Below, piece after piece: positions 25,788 through 35,682 of a stretch of DNA of 63,815 nucleotides. Below the pieces are notes generated by a model that made no database searches, had not been told where the DNA came from, and worked only from the letters and a program-made list of their open reading frames with translations. Source of the DNA: Gammaproteobacteria bacterium (lineage in GTDB: Bacteria; Pseudomonadota; Gammaproteobacteria; CAIRSR01); NCBI GenBank assembly GCA_963575655.1, contig CAUYTY010000022.1, positions 1-63,815 on the forward strand, written 5' to 3'. Each line of letters opens with the position of its first letter. Within the stretch, counting starts at the first letter, position 1. The position numbers were made by a program, and so were the translations under genes.

Positions 25788-27434
25788 TTAATTCTCGAGG
25801 CGTTGCCGCTCGACCAATCCCTTGAGCCGTTCGCCAAACGCCTGAAGGGATTGGGCCGAGGTCTTAAGCTGTTGGGTACCCGCCAGATTTTGACTGGTGG
25901 CCTGGCGGATATTGGCGATTGCCGAGGCGATCTGATCCATGCCGATGAGTTGTTGCTGATTCGAGGCGGCAATTTGGGTGGCGGCCTGGGCCGCATCACC
26001 GATACTACCCGCGAGCGCCCGGATCGAATCTCCCGCATCGGTGGCCTGCTTGACCCCGGCGGCCACCACCTTAGTACCTTGCTCGGTGGCCATAACTGCG
26101 GCGCTGGTGGCTTTTTGCACCTCCATCAGGATGACCCGCACCTGGGCCGTCGCCTGGCGCGATTGCTCGGCGAGACTCTTGACCTCTTGCGCTACTACCG
26201 CGAATTCCTTGCCATATTCGCCCGCGCGGCTCGCCTCTAAGGCCGCGTTGACTGCCAACAGATTCGATTGTTCGGCCAGATCGTTGACCGTCGCGATAAT
26301 CTCGCTAATCGCCTGGCCCTGTTCGCTCAACCGCACGACACTCTCGGCGATTGATTCCATTTGCTCGCGGATGTGGTGCATACCCTCGATGGTTTTGGCT
26401 ACTGCTTGGTGGCCAGCTTCGGATACGGTGGCGGTTCTCTGGGCACTTTCCTGGACGTTCTTGGCCTTCTGGTGGGAGAGGTGGGCCGTCTGCTTGACCT
26501 CCTCGGCGGTGGTGCTGGTTTGGCTCACTGCAGTAGCGGTTTCGGCCGCTCCTGTAGCGACCTGTGATACCGTGGCGAGAATCTCCGTCGAGGAACTGGC
26601 GAGGACCCCCACCCCCTCGCGCAGATCGCGGTTTAATTCGCGCAGGCTGCTGATCATGGTCTGGAAGGCCTGTTGCAGCCCACCAATCTCGTCCGTCCGG
26701 TTTTCGACCTCGATCCGTACGGTCAAATCACCCATCGCCACCCGCTCGGCAATGCCAGTGATTGAACGCAGAGGCATCGCCAGCAATCGGTTCATAAACC
26801 AGGCCATGACAACGGCTAGCAGTATCGACCCCGCCGCGATGCCGATGAAAACGCGAGTGGCTTCGTTAAATAACCGTGCGGATTCTGCCACTGCGGCATC
26901 GGTCTCCTTGTGAAGGATGTCATCGACCTTGAGCATCGTCGCTCGGATGGCTTCAAATCGTTCATGCTGTAGTCCAACCCCCAGTAGGCGCGCCTCCTTG
27001 ACTTTTCCCGCCTCGACCAGGTTGAACTGCTCGGTACGGCCATCGCGGTAGGTGGCGATTTGCTTCTCTACCGTAGCAATGAGGGCGATCCCCTCTGCTT
27101 CCCGTTGGGTCGTCCAATAGGTCTGGATAAGGGCGATGCCTTGCTGAATTTTCTTGGCTCGATCATCGATTTCGCTCTTGATTGCGGATCGGTCGCTCTG
27201 ATTTTCAGACGCCAGAAATTGAAGCATTTCGCTTCGAATACGATTTTCATGCGCACGAAACTCCGCAGCGGTCAATGCCATTAAATGGATCTGATCAACA
27301 TTGTCTCGCTCGTTCTTCTGTATTGCCGCCAACGTCTGGTAGGCCAGAGTGGACAAACCTGCCAGCAACACACAGAGGACCCCAAAAACCAGGAGGAGTT
27401 TTGAACTGATCGTGATATTCCTGAACCACTTCAT
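25788..27434 (-). CDS. methyl-accepting chemotaxis protein
   Basis: A transmembrane chemoreceptor of 548 residues. The first membrane helix is at about 12-33 ([20 protein letters not shown]). A four-helix-bundle periplasmic sensor (about 35-190) follows, then a second membrane helix (about 193-213, [17 protein letters not shown]), a HAMP domain (about 214-266) and a signalling domain whose hairpin tip reads [20 protein letters not shown]. The tip differs slightly from the consensus ([14 protein letters not shown]). It would signal to CheW/CheA encoded next to it. The ligand is not evident. No C-terminal CheR-tethering pentapeptide is seen (ends RQRLEN). Confidence 0.95.
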   Translation of the reverse strand: MKWFRNITISSKLLLVFGVLCVLLAGLSTLAYQTLAAIQKNERDNVDQIHLMALTAAEFRAHENRIRSEMLQFLASENQSDRSAIKSEIDDRAKKIQQGIALIQTYWTTQREAEGIALIATVEKQIATYRDGRTEQFNLVEAGKVKEARLLGVGLQHERFEAIRATMLKVDDILHKETDAAVAESARLFNEATRVFIGIAAGSILLAVVMAWFMNRLLAMPLRSITGIAERVAMGDLTVRIEVENRTDEIGGLQQAFQTMISSLRELNRDLREGVGVLASSSTEILATVSQVATGAAETATAVSQTSTTAEEVKQTAHLSHQKAKNVQESAQRTATVSEAGHQAVAKTIEGMHHIREQMESIAESVVRLSEQGQAISEIIATVNDLAEQSNLLAVNAALEASRAGEYGKEFAVVAQEVKSLAEQSRQATAQVRVILMEVQKATSAAVMATEQGTKVVAAGVKQATDAGDSIRALAGSIGDAAQAATQIAASNQQQLIGMDQIASAIANIRQATSQNLAGTQQLKTSAQSLQAFGERLKGLVERQRLEN

Positions 27435-27474
27435 AACTTTAATTCTCTAATTGATGTTGGATGGTTGGGTAATC

Positions 27475-27539
27475 TAACCTAAGTTACCATCTTGCCGTCA
27501 TTCCGATCGGGAACACCGGAGAGATCGCAACTTGGGTTC
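27475..27539. repeat. palindromic intergenic repeat, family 1 (degenerate)
   Basis: Arms taacctaagttaccat and gcaacttgggttca pair imperfectly. The core contains gtcattccgatcggg and accggagagatc, which resembles the REP-like element type at 7565. It lies 3 bp after the cheW stop. Confidence 0.65.
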
Positions 27540-27541
27540 AT

Positions 27542-28132
27542 TTAATCGTTGACTTTAAGGCTAGGGTCTTCCAGCAGGCGGCCCCCATCGAGCACCACCA
27601 ACATCTGACCCGTGACCCCTTTGAGAAATTTCTCACGAACACCGGTCAAAGTGGGGAGGCAATCTTGTAGCGCTGATGCCGCCAACAGGCGCACCCCCTC
27701 GATGGTATCGGCCAGGAGCCCTAGTTCGTTGCCACCTCCCCTGAGCACGATGACCCGATTGAGTTCGGTAAGACCCCGGTCGGGGAACTCGAAGACCTTG
27801 CGCAGGTCGATGATCCCCAAGATCTGGCCTCTCAAGTTCATGATCCCGGCGAGAAAGGGCGGTGTACCAGGGAGGGGGGTGAGGTCTTTGAGTCGGCACA
27901 CCTCGCGGACATGGCGAGTTTCGACGGCGTAGGTCTCGCCGGCCAGCGAAAAACCAAGAATCTCCAGATGTTGGGTCTCATCCGGTTTGGTCGGTGTCTG
28001 GGCCGCTTTTCGTGCCCGTGCCTCGAGAATCCGACGAACTTCATCCGGGCTCTGCTCAAGGTGGCCGGAGATCCCTGCCGCTACAGTAGCTAGACGGCGG
28101 CGGATGGATTCCCAATCGATTTCTTTGGTCAT
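27542..28132 (-). CDS. cheW: chemotaxis coupling protein CheW
   Basis: Links chemoreceptors to CheA. The 196-residue product has an N-terminal helical extension of about 55 residues and a CheW beta-barrel from about 55: EILGFSLAGETYAVETRHVREV, then LPGTPPFLAGIMNLRGQILGIIDLRK, and LGLLADTIEGV. The extension is longer than in E. coli CheW (167 residues). It is the first gene of module 1, followed by MCP, cheA and cheB on the same strand, with repeats in the gaps. Confidence 0.94.
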   Translation of the reverse strand: MTKEIDWESIRRRLATVAAGISGHLEQSPDEVRRILEARARKAAQTPTKPDETQHLEILGFSLAGETYAVETRHVREVCRLKDLTPLPGTPPFLAGIMNLRGQILGIIDLRKVFEFPDRGLTELNRVIVLRGGGNELGLLADTIEGVRLLAASALQDCLPTLTGVREKFLKGVTGQMLVVLDGGRLLEDPSLKVND

Positions 28133-28658
28133 AAGATGCTATCGAGTGGTGGTGACCGAGGCGGTCAAAAAATCTGGTGCGCAAACCCAACAAGCTCAAT
28201 ATCGAACGACAAGCCAACCGGTATTGTGCGTTAAAACCACAAACCGTTTAGGCACTCTGCGAGAGCGCAGTGTTCGGTTGGACGACTGGAGTACGGCCCG
28301 AGGTTACATCAATCTCTGTCTATTTATCAATTGAACAAGCTAGGGCGGTGGGGTCGTGCCACGGAATCTTCGCAAAATGTGCATGGGGAGTAATTGTGCG
28401 CAGTCTTCGGGACGACCGCAACCTTCGGCGGGGCATCATATACTGTATGTGGCCAGGATTTACGTTTTCTTCTGTCTGAAATTAATAATGTCCGTACCGA
28501 AAAGCTTTAGAAATCAAATATCCCTCCTCTCTTGGATGAAAATATTCTAAACCCGGATATCGAGGATCGAACCAATCATTCTAATAATTGGCAGCGACGC
28601 CAGGAATTTTCTCGTTGGTTTGCAGAATTACTTCTAATAAAACCCTAGGTAAAGTTCC
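28133..28658. other. gene-free interval
   Basis: I see no convincing gene in these 526 bp. A short stem cactctgcg/cgcagtg lies near 28251-28272. The divergent arrangement of cheW and the yfiR-like gene implies that promoters for both lie here. Confidence 0.5.
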
Positions 28659-28860
28659 GTGTCGATACTAAAATGGTTTCGATGTTGTGCTGATGCTGCT
28701 GGGGCGGTTGGTCGCCTCAAGGAACCATGCTATCCTCTTCTTCTGATTATTGTTACTATCCCTTGGCTATTCCTCACGACCTGGAGTTTGGCCGACACCC
28801 TCGATGAAACCTTAGCTAGCAAAGTGAAGGCGACCTATCTTTACAATTTTATCAAATTTG

Positions 28861-30352
28861 GTAACTACCTACCTATCCCCTGTTGCAGTTCCTGGGTAGC
28901 TACTGAACGAAAGAATATAAGCTCTATACTATAGACATGGAAATCTCCGAACTACCCAACAACGTAGAAGCCCTGAAAAAGTTACTCAAGCGGGCATACG
29001 AGAAGATCGCACAACTCGAGGCGGAAAACGCCGAGTTTCGGCGACGGTTGGGCATGGATAGCAGCAACAGCCATAAACCACCAAGCAGCGATGGATTGAA
29101 GAAGAAGCCGATAAAGCCCGCGTTTCCTAAAGAGGAAGGACGGCGTAACGGTGGGCAGAAAGGGCATGAGGGAAAGACGTTACGGCAGGTGGAGAATCCT
29201 GATCGGATAGAAGTACATTTGCCGGGAAAATGCCAAAACTGTGGGCGCTCGTTCAGCAGTGAGGAAGAGTATCAAGTTATTGGTAGCCGTCAAGAATTCG
29301 ATCTGCCGCAACCGAAGCTTGAAGTGACGGAGCATCGGATTGGGCAGATCGAATGCTGTGGAGTGAAGCAAGAGGGAAATTACCCCGCTGGAATAGATGC
29401 ACCGGTACAGTATGGTCCCGGGGTACGTGCGCTGGTGACGATGCTTGATGTGGACCATAAGATGCCGCTCGAACAGATCTGCACACTGTTTGAGGATATC
29501 TACGGATATAACCTCAATAGTGCCACGGTACTGGAGACGTTAAAGAGCGGTTATGAGCAAGCCTCACCACTTGAGGAGGCGAGCAAAGCACGTTTATTGG
29601 AAGAACCGGTCGTTCATTTCGATGAGACGGGGTTGCGCGTTAGGGGAAAATTGTATTGGCTGCATACTGCGACAACTGCCCGCGACACCTACTTGTTTGT
29701 CCACGAGAAACGTGGACAGAAGGCACTGGATAGTACCGCGTCGGTGATTAAAGATTTTACCGGAACGGCAGTACATGATTGTTGGGCGCCATATTTCAAA
29801 TATACAAAGGCGCACCATACTCTCTGTGGCGCTCATCTCCTACGTGAACTGAAAGGACTACAGGAAAACGGTAGTCAATGGGCTGGAGAGATGCACGCGT
29901 TTCTGATGGAACTTTACAAAATGCCACATGCCATTGCAGAAGCAGCTGCGGAAGCTGTACGGAAACGCTACCGGGAAATTCTGGAGCATGCTGAGAGCGA
30001 GGAACCGCTACCCATCGCCACTGGCAAGCGTGGCAGACCAAAGCAATCGACGGGCCGCAATCTGCTTGACAGGTTGCGCCTCTATCAAAATGGGGTGCTG
30101 GCTTTTGCCTTGGAAGCTGGTGTCCCGTTCACTAATAACCAAGCTGAACGGGACCTTCGCCCCTCAAAGGTTAAACAAAAAGTCAGCGGTGGATTTCGCA
30201 CCGAGAGTGGTGCTCACATCTACGCAAGACTACAGGGGGTTATTTCGACTTTCCGCAAGCGAGGAAAGAACATCTTTGCGCACTTGCGTGAGCTATTTTC
30301 GCCTCGTCCATCCCCTGTCGTGGTTGACAAAGGTGGGTAGGTAGGTAGTTAC
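28861..30352 (+). mobile_element. complete IS66-family element with 8-bp target duplication
   Basis: The terminal inverted repeats are gtaactacctacc on the left and ggtaggtagttac on the right. The identical octamers caaatttg at 28853-28860 and 30353-30360 are the target duplication. Length is 1492 bp with one large transposase gene. A GTAA start and an 8-bp duplication fit IS66. The perfect duplication and the open transposase suggest a recent insertion. Confidence 0.93.
28937..30340 (+). CDS. IS66-family transposase (single-gene, ISBst12-like)
   Basis: The 467-residue enzyme begins with a Leu-zipper-like N-terminus (LLKRAYEKIAQLEAENAEFRRRLG) followed by SSNSHKPPSSDG. A zinc-binding motif (CQNC...CC) lies at about 95-137. 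The DDE catalytic residues are in HFDETG, VHDCWAPY and NNQAERDLRP. No tnpA/tnpB companion genes are present, as in the ISBst12 subgroup. The gene lies wholly inside the element that interrupts yfiR. Confidence 0.93.
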   Translation: MEISELPNNVEALKKLLKRAYEKIAQLEAENAEFRRRLGMDSSNSHKPPSSDGLKKKPIKPAFPKEEGRRNGGQKGHEGKTLRQVENPDRIEVHLPGKCQNCGRSFSSEEEYQVIGSRQEFDLPQPKLEVTEHRIGQIECCGVKQEGNYPAGIDAPVQYGPGVRALVTMLDVDHKMPLEQICTLFEDIYGYNLNSATVLETLKSGYEQASPLEEASKARLLEEPVVHFDETGLRVRGKLYWLHTATTARDTYLFVHEKRGQKALDSTASVIKDFTGTAVHDCWAPYFKYTKAHHTLCGAHLLRELKGLQENGSQWAGEMHAFLMELYKMPHAIAEAAAEAVRKRYREILEHAESEEPLPIATGKRGRPKQSTGRNLLDRLRLYQNGVLAFALEAGVPFTNNQAERDLRPSKVKQKVSGGFRTESGAHIYARLQGVISTFRKRGKNIFAHLRELFSPRPSPVVVDKGG

Positions 30353-30777
30353 CAAATTTGTTGATTGGCCAATCGCCAATTTCCCAGACTCGTTCGTGCC
30401 ATTCAATGTCTGTATTTTAGGGCAGGACCCTCTCGAATCATCGCTTGACTTCATCTCGGATCGAACAATAAAAGGCCGTCTTGTGATTGTGCGTCACGCA
30501 ACGGATAAGCACGAATTGGATAACTGTCAGATGGTTTTCATCAGTCATTCGATGCAGCAGGAACTGGGATCGATCCTCGACATATTACGAGATCGTGCAG
30601 TGTTGACGGTTGGTGATATGGCGGGATTTGTCCAGAAGAACGGGATGATTGGCTTTGTTCTCAAAAATGGGAAAATTCATCTGGAGATCAATTTAACCGC
30701 AGCACAACAAGTGAGGCTTAGAATCAGCGCTAATTTGTTGGAGGTTGCTACCATTGTCGATTTGAAGGATACCATCG

Positions 30778-32241
30778 ATGCCCATCACTGAAAACCAGAA
30801 CTGGTTCTCGAAACTACCGATCAAGACCAAGATGTTGGTGATTATTATGGCGCCAACGACGATCTGTTTGCTTTTAGCGGGCATCACTTTGGTTAATTAC
30901 GATTTAATTCTGATAAAACAGACCATGGTGCAAGAGTTGTCGATCTTGGCGACCGTTATCGCTAATCGTAGTACCGCCGCTTTGGTCTTTCACGACCAAG
31001 ATCTCGCTGAGAAAAATCTTTCGGCCTTGGCAGCTAAACAGTCCATGGTGTTGGCCTGCATCTATACCATGGATGAAACGGTGTTTGCATCATATGTGCG
31101 GCCTGCCTATCCTCGCAAAAAGTGTCCGCAACCTCTACCAGAATACGCTAATTATTTTCAGGACAGTTCTTTGAATCTGATTCAACCGATCGTACTTGAT
31201 GGAAAACAGATTGGTATCATTTTTCTTCGCTCCAACCTTAGTGTCCTAGAAACCATCAAGGGGCAGTCTATATTGATTGGAAGCATTGTGATTTTAGTAA
31301 CTATTGCCATTGCATTTTTTCTGGCCATCAAGCTCCAGCAAGTAATATCCGGTCCGCTTGGTCATCTTGCTACGGTGGCAGGAACGATCCGCACCGAAAA
31401 GGATTACTCGCTACGTGCTGATTCGCAGGGAAGGGAGGATGAGCTTGGGCAGCTAGTGACTACATTTAACGGTATGCTCGATACTATTGAAATTCAAAAT
31501 CGAGAACTATTGGATGCGCGGGATCATCTGGAAGAGTTGGTAGAGTGTCGCACGGAAGCACTTACCGCAGCCAATAAGGAACTCGATACCTTTGCCTATT
31601 CGGTATCCCATGACCTGCGTGCCCCCCTGAGAGGTATTGACGGTTGGAGTTTAGCGTTGCAGGAAGATTATCGAGATCAATTGGATACCACCGCCCACGA
31701 ATATCTGGATCGTGTGCGTTCGGAAACCCAACGCATGGGGCAACTCATTGATGATATGTTGCAGCTTTCTCGGGTGAGTCGCTCTAATATATCCATACAG
31801 CGATTGGATTTAAGCGCCATTGCACAAACGGTTATCAGTCGTATTCAGGATCTACAACCTAATCGCTCCGTTAAATTTCTGATTCAGCCCGGATTAGTAG
31901 CGCAAGGTGATCCTCGATTGTTGGAAATCGTGCTAACCAATCTTTTGGATAACGCCAATAAATTTACTACTAAACAACTCGCGGCGCGAGTTGAAATGGG
32001 TTGTATCGAAAGTTTAGAAGTCAATCAACCCGTTTTTTTTGTTCGGGACAATGGGGTTGGTTTTGATATGACTTGTGCCCAGCAACTATTTGGCGCTTTT
32101 CAGCGTATGCACAAGGCAAGTGAGTTTCCGGGCACCGGCATTGGTTTGGCAACTGTTCAGCGTATCATCCGCCGACATGGTGGTAGGGTGTGGGCAGAAT
32201 CACAGGTTGGTCAGGGCGCAACTTTCTATTTTATCCTCTAA
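30778..32241 (+). CDS. membrane histidine kinase with CHASE8-like sensor
   Basis: The 487-residue kinase has membrane helices at about 18-40 and 164-186 enclosing a small periplasmic sensor of the CHASE8 type (LATVIANRSTAALVFHD...). A HAMP domain, a HisKA domain (His278 in YSVSHDLRAPLRG) and a HATPase domain (N-box LLDNANKFT, G1 VRDNGVGFD, G2 GTGIGLATV) follow. The first 14 bp overlap the end of the yfiR-like gene. The CHASE8 sensor is the one used by YfiN, which YfiR inhibits, so the pair probably forms a periplasmic signal-input unit, feeding the regulator at 32252. Confidence 0.9.
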   Translation: MPITENQNWFSKLPIKTKMLVIIMAPTTICLLLAGITLVNYDLILIKQTMVQELSILATVIANRSTAALVFHDQDLAEKNLSALAAKQSMVLACIYTMDETVFASYVRPAYPRKKCPQPLPEYANYFQDSSLNLIQPIVLDGKQIGIIFLRSNLSVLETIKGQSILIGSIVILVTIAIAFFLAIKLQQVISGPLGHLATVAGTIRTEKDYSLRADSQGREDELGQLVTTFNGMLDTIEIQNRELLDARDHLEELVECRTEALTAANKELDTFAYSVSHDLRAPLRGIDGWSLALQEDYRDQLDTTAHEYLDRVRSETQRMGQLIDDMLQLSRVSRSNISIQRLDLSAIAQTVISRIQDLQPNRSVKFLIQPGLVAQGDPRLLEIVLTNLLDNANKFTTKQLAARVEMGCIESLEVNQPVFFVRDNGVGFDMTCAQQLFGAFQRMHKASEFPGTGIGLATVQRIIRRHGGRVWAESQVGQGATFYFIL

Positions 32242-32251
32242 AGGGGGCATT

Positions 32252-32689
32252 ATGAACTCCGGAACTATTTTGTTGGTTGAAGATAATTCCAGTGATGTCG
32301 GTCTAACCCGGCGTGCGCTAAAACAGAGTGGGATCCACAACGATTTGCTCGTAGTAGAGGATGGTCAGGAGGCGCTTGATTATCTTTTTTGCACCGGGAG
32401 GTATCTTGACAATGGCTCGAGAGATTTGCCCGTGCTGGTGCTGTTAGATCTAAAACTACCGGGGATTGGCGGATTGGAGGTATTGCGCAGGATGCGGTCC
32501 GCCACGCGCACCCGGCGCGTGCCGGTGGTCATTCTTACTTCGTCAACGGAAGAGCAAGATATTGCTGCGGGATACGACCTAGGGGTGAATAGCTATATTA
32601 GAAAGCCCGTTGACTTTCACCGGTTTGCTGAAGTAATCAAACAACTGGGTTTGTACTGGTTGGCGCTTAATGTGATGGTTGCTGCTTAA
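32252..32689 (+). CDS. single-domain response regulator (Rcp1-like)
   Basis: A 145-residue receiver-only protein. It has the acidic pair in LLVEDN, the phospho-acceptor Asp66 in LLDLKLPGIGG, a Thr/Ser in ILTSSTEEQD and the conserved Lys in YIRKPVDF. The insertion between strand 2 and the phosphorylation site (YLFCTGRYLDNGSRDLP) is typical of the Rcp1 group that pairs with phytochrome-like and CHASE kinases. It starts 10 bp after the kinase stop with a ggggg-containing ribosome site. It is the likely phosphate acceptor. Confidence 0.9.
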   Translation: MNSGTILLVEDNSSDVGLTRRALKQSGIHNDLLVVEDGQEALDYLFCTGRYLDNGSRDLPVLVLLDLKLPGIGGLEVLRRMRSATRTRRVPVVILTSSTEEQDIAAGYDLGVNSYIRKPVDFHRFAEVIKQLGLYWLALNVMVAA

Positions 32690-32718
32690 TTGATCTCCCT
32701 CAAAAAGTTGATACCACG

Positions 32719-35667
32719 ATGAACACGCCAGTCTCCGTCATATTGGTCGAGGATTCGGAAAGTGATGCTGCGTTGATCATTCGCTTCCTGAGAAAGGCCG
32801 AGTTCGACGTTATTCACAAAAGGGTTGAGACTGCGGAGCAGATGCGCACTGCATTGCATGAACGTGCCTGGGATATTGTCTTATGCGATTATCAATTACC
32901 CGGTTTTAGAGCGGACATGGCCCTTGCTGTTCTCCAGGAAAGTGCCATGGATATTCCGTTTATTATCGTTTCGGGGGCTATTGGTGAAGAGTTGGCCGTT
33001 GCCCTAATGAAGGCTGGGGCACATGACTATGTAATGAAAAATAATTTGGCACGATTAGCTCCTGCGGTACAACGAGAGATTAAGGAGGCGTGCGAACGTA
33101 AAGAGCGACGGCACGCTGATGAGGCGTTACGTGCGAGTGAGGAGCGCTGGAGCTTTGCGCTGGAAGGCGCGGGCGACGGCGTTTGGGATTGGAATCTCAA
33201 TACTGGGCAGATCATTTTCTCTAGGCGTTGGAAAGAAATGTTGGGTTTTGCCGAGAACGAGATCGGGGGTACCTTAAGCGAATGGGAGCAGCGTATCCAC
33301 CCCGAGGATCTGCCCAATGTCCAAGCCGCCCTGGCGGCGCATATCACAGGCAAAACCGCAACCTATGCCCTTGAAAATCGTCTTTTGTGCAAGAGCGGTG
33401 GTTGGAAATGGATCCTCTCGCGGGGTATGGCGGTCAACCGCGATGCGAGTGGAAAACCGAAGCGTATGATCGGAACAAATACCGATATTTCGAATATTAA
33501 GCAACTAGAACATGCTCTATTACGTAAGACGGCCATGTATGCCGTGCTCAGCGGCACCAATAGTGCTATTGTCCGGATCCAAGATCGACAATTATTATGT
33601 GATGAAATATGTCGAATTTCGTTGAAATTTAGTAGTTTGCGACTTGCCTGGATCGGTATGGTTGATGAAATCGAGCCACGAATTGTCCCGTTGGCGGTGG
33701 CTGGTCAGGCCAGTGATTACATTCGTGCTCTCATTATCCATTGCACGGATAATGACCCCGCCAGCATCGCGCTCCGAGAGCAGCGCTCTATTATTGCTAA
33801 TCGCCCCGGGATTGGTTTGTGCCTTGTCATACCGTTGCAAGGAGGCGGGCAGCATGGTGTGTTTTCGGTGTGTACCAGCGATGTGGATTATTTTGACCTG
33901 GGAATGGTTGAATTGTTAGAGGAGATGTCCAAGGATATTGCCTTTGCGCTAGATAAACTGCATGCCGCAGAAGAACAGCGCCGTACCGAGGCAAGATTGC
34001 GCTTTCATGCGCAGGTCTTCGATAAAAGCGCCGAGGCGATGATTATCACCGCAGCGGACAATACCATCATGACGATTAATGCGGCGTTTACCGAAATGAT
34101 CGGGTACACCCTAGACGAGGTGCGTGGCCAAAACCCACGGATGCTTTCCTCGGGGCGACATGACCGAGATTTCTACACCCAGATGTGGAATATGTTGCTC
34201 CACTCTGGTTTTTGGCAGGGGGAGATCTGGAACCGGAAAAAGAATGGTGAGGTGGCCCCGCAATGGTTAACAATTAATCGCGTTCGTGATGATAACGGTG
34301 AGGTGCTTCATTACTTTGCGTTGTATGCCGATCTTACCCAACAACGGGCCTCAGAGGAATTGCACTATCTGAAGTACCACGACGCTTTGACCGGATTGGC
34401 CAATCGGTTGTTGTTGGAAGATCGCGTGGCGGAGGCCATCGCTCAAGCTCGCCAGTCCTGTCGTTATGTCGGGCTATTATTTGCCAATCTGGATAATTTT
34501 CATTCGGTAAATGATTTACTTGGGCATGTTGCAGGAGACAAAATATTAAATACCACTGCGGCGCGTTTGTGTTCTGTCGTTGGTGAGCGTGGTATCGTCG
34601 CGAGATTCTCGGGTGACACCTTCGTGGTTGCCTTACCCAACTTGAATCATCCGAGTGAAATTAATGGAATGGCCGAGGAGATCTTGGAGGCGATTGTAGT
34701 TCCTTTTACTGTAGCGGAGCAAAATATCCAGCTCACGGGGCGCATCGGGATCGCGGTATATCCCGGCGATGGCCCTGATTTCTACACCTTGATGAAATGT
34801 GCAGATACCGCAATGCTGAATGCTCGAGGGGAGGGGCGCAACTCCTATCGGTATTTTACCGTGGATCTGAATATTCGCACACAAAGACAGTTCTCGGTTA
34901 GCACGGAATTACGTCGTGCACTGGAAAATAATTCGTTCGTATTGTATTATCAACCGCAAATCGATATCGAAAAACGTAAAATCATCGGTGCCGAGGCGCT
35001 AATTCGTATTAATCATCCCGAGCGTGGAATAATCTCCCCGGCGGAATTTATTGGGGTGGCGGAGGAAACCGGGTTGATCGTTCCGATTGGCGAATGGGTG
35101 ATCCGGGAGGCATGTCAACAGTTACAACGCTGGCGGGCGGAAGGAGATTGTGATCTAGTGATAGCGGTCAACGTGTCGCCACTGCAATTGCGTCAACCTA
35201 ATCTCATCGATGTTATCCAGCGGATTTTGGATGAATGTGGGGTGGAACCATATTCCCTGGAGCTGGAATTCACTGAAAGCGCCATTATGAAAAATGTCGA
35301 TGCCACGCAGGACCTGATCAATCGTTTTCGAGAGATGGGGCTGCATTTGGCTATCGACGATTTTGGTACTGGTTATTCAAGTTTGAGCTATCTTAAGCAG
35401 TTTCAGGTAAACCGGTTAAAAATTGACCAGTCATTCGTACGTAACCTTACAAAGAATGCGAATGATGCGGCCATTGTAAAAGCGATCATCGGTCTTGCTC
35501 ATGGCCTAAACCTGAAAACTATTGCCGAGGGAGTTGAAACGAAAGAACAGCTTAATTATTTGCGTACCATGCATTGCTATGAAATGCAAGGTTATCTCTT
35601 TAGTCCGCCGGTGACGGCAGAGGCGTTTAAGGTACTATATCAATCGCATGGGTGGCTACCCGTGTAA
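32719..35667 (+). CDS. REC-PAS-GAF-like-PAS-GGDEF-EAL c-di-GMP phosphodiesterase
   Basis: A 982-residue cytoplasmic signalling protein. It has a receiver domain (about 5-120, LCDYQLPG with Asp56-58 region), a PAS domain (about 140-265, with PAC tail MIGTNTDISNIKQ), a GAF-like region (270-415), a second PAS (430-545), a GGDEF domain (550-720) and an EAL domain (735-980). The cyclase signature is degenerate: SGDTF instead of GGDEF, so synthesis is unlikely. The EAL domain keeps AEALIRI, NVSPLQL, ESAIMKN, DDFGTGYSS, LKIDQSFV and AEGVE, so c-di-GMP hydrolysis is likely. The GGDEF part may bind GTP as a regulatory site. Last gene of the yfiR-like/kinase/regulator group. Confidence 0.93.
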   Translation: MNTPVSVILVEDSESDAALIIRFLRKAEFDVIHKRVETAEQMRTALHERAWDIVLCDYQLPGFRADMALAVLQESAMDIPFIIVSGAIGEELAVALMKAGAHDYVMKNNLARLAPAVQREIKEACERKERRHADEALRASEERWSFALEGAGDGVWDWNLNTGQIIFSRRWKEMLGFAENEIGGTLSEWEQRIHPEDLPNVQAALAAHITGKTATYALENRLLCKSGGWKWILSRGMAVNRDASGKPKRMIGTNTDISNIKQLEHALLRKTAMYAVLSGTNSAIVRIQDRQLLCDEICRISLKFSSLRLAWIGMVDEIEPRIVPLAVAGQASDYIRALIIHCTDNDPASIALREQRSIIANRPGIGLCLVIPLQGGGQHGVFSVCTSDVDYFDLGMVELLEEMSKDIAFALDKLHAAEEQRRTEARLRFHAQVFDKSAEAMIITAADNTIMTINAAFTEMIGYTLDEVRGQNPRMLSSGRHDRDFYTQMWNMLLHSGFWQGEIWNRKKNGEVAPQWLTINRVRDDNGEVLHYFALYADLTQQRASEELHYLKYHDALTGLANRLLLEDRVAEAIAQARQSCRYVGLLFANLDNFHSVNDLLGHVAGDKILNTTAARLCSVVGERGIVARFSGDTFVVALPNLNHPSEINGMAEEILEAIVVPFTVAEQNIQLTGRIGIAVYPGDGPDFYTLMKCADTAMLNARGEGRNSYRYFTVDLNIRTQRQFSVSTELRRALENNSFVLYYQPQIDIEKRKIIGAEALIRINHPERGIISPAEFIGVAEETGLIVPIGEWVIREACQQLQRWRAEGDCDLVIAVNVSPLQLRQPNLIDVIQRILDECGVEPYSLELEFTESAIMKNVDATQDLINRFREMGLHLAIDDFGTGYSSLSYLKQFQVNRLKIDQSFVRNLTKNANDAAIVKAIIGLAHGLNLKTIAEGVETKEQLNYLRTMHCYEMQGYLFSPPVTAEAFKVLYQSHGWLPV

Positions 35668-35682
35668 GTAGCGGTCGAAAAA

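Larger units (their letters stand above)
28659..30791 (+). pseudogene. yfiR: YfiR-family (DUF4154) periplasmic protein gene split by IS66
   Basis: Before the insertion (28659-28860) the gene encodes a signal segment (LLLIIVTIPWLFLTTWSLAD) and then KVKATYLYNFIKF, the YfiR family start. After it (30353-30791) the frame continues VDWPIANFPDS and reaches the conserved NVCILGQDP and VLTVGDMAGF. Removing the IS66 element plus one copy of the 8-bp duplication rejoins FIKF and VDWP in frame. In Pseudomonas, YfiR is a periplasmic repressor of the membrane diguanylate cyclase YfiN. Here the following gene is a histidine kinase with a similar sensor. The interruption should abolish the protein unless the element excises. 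Confidence 0.85.
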
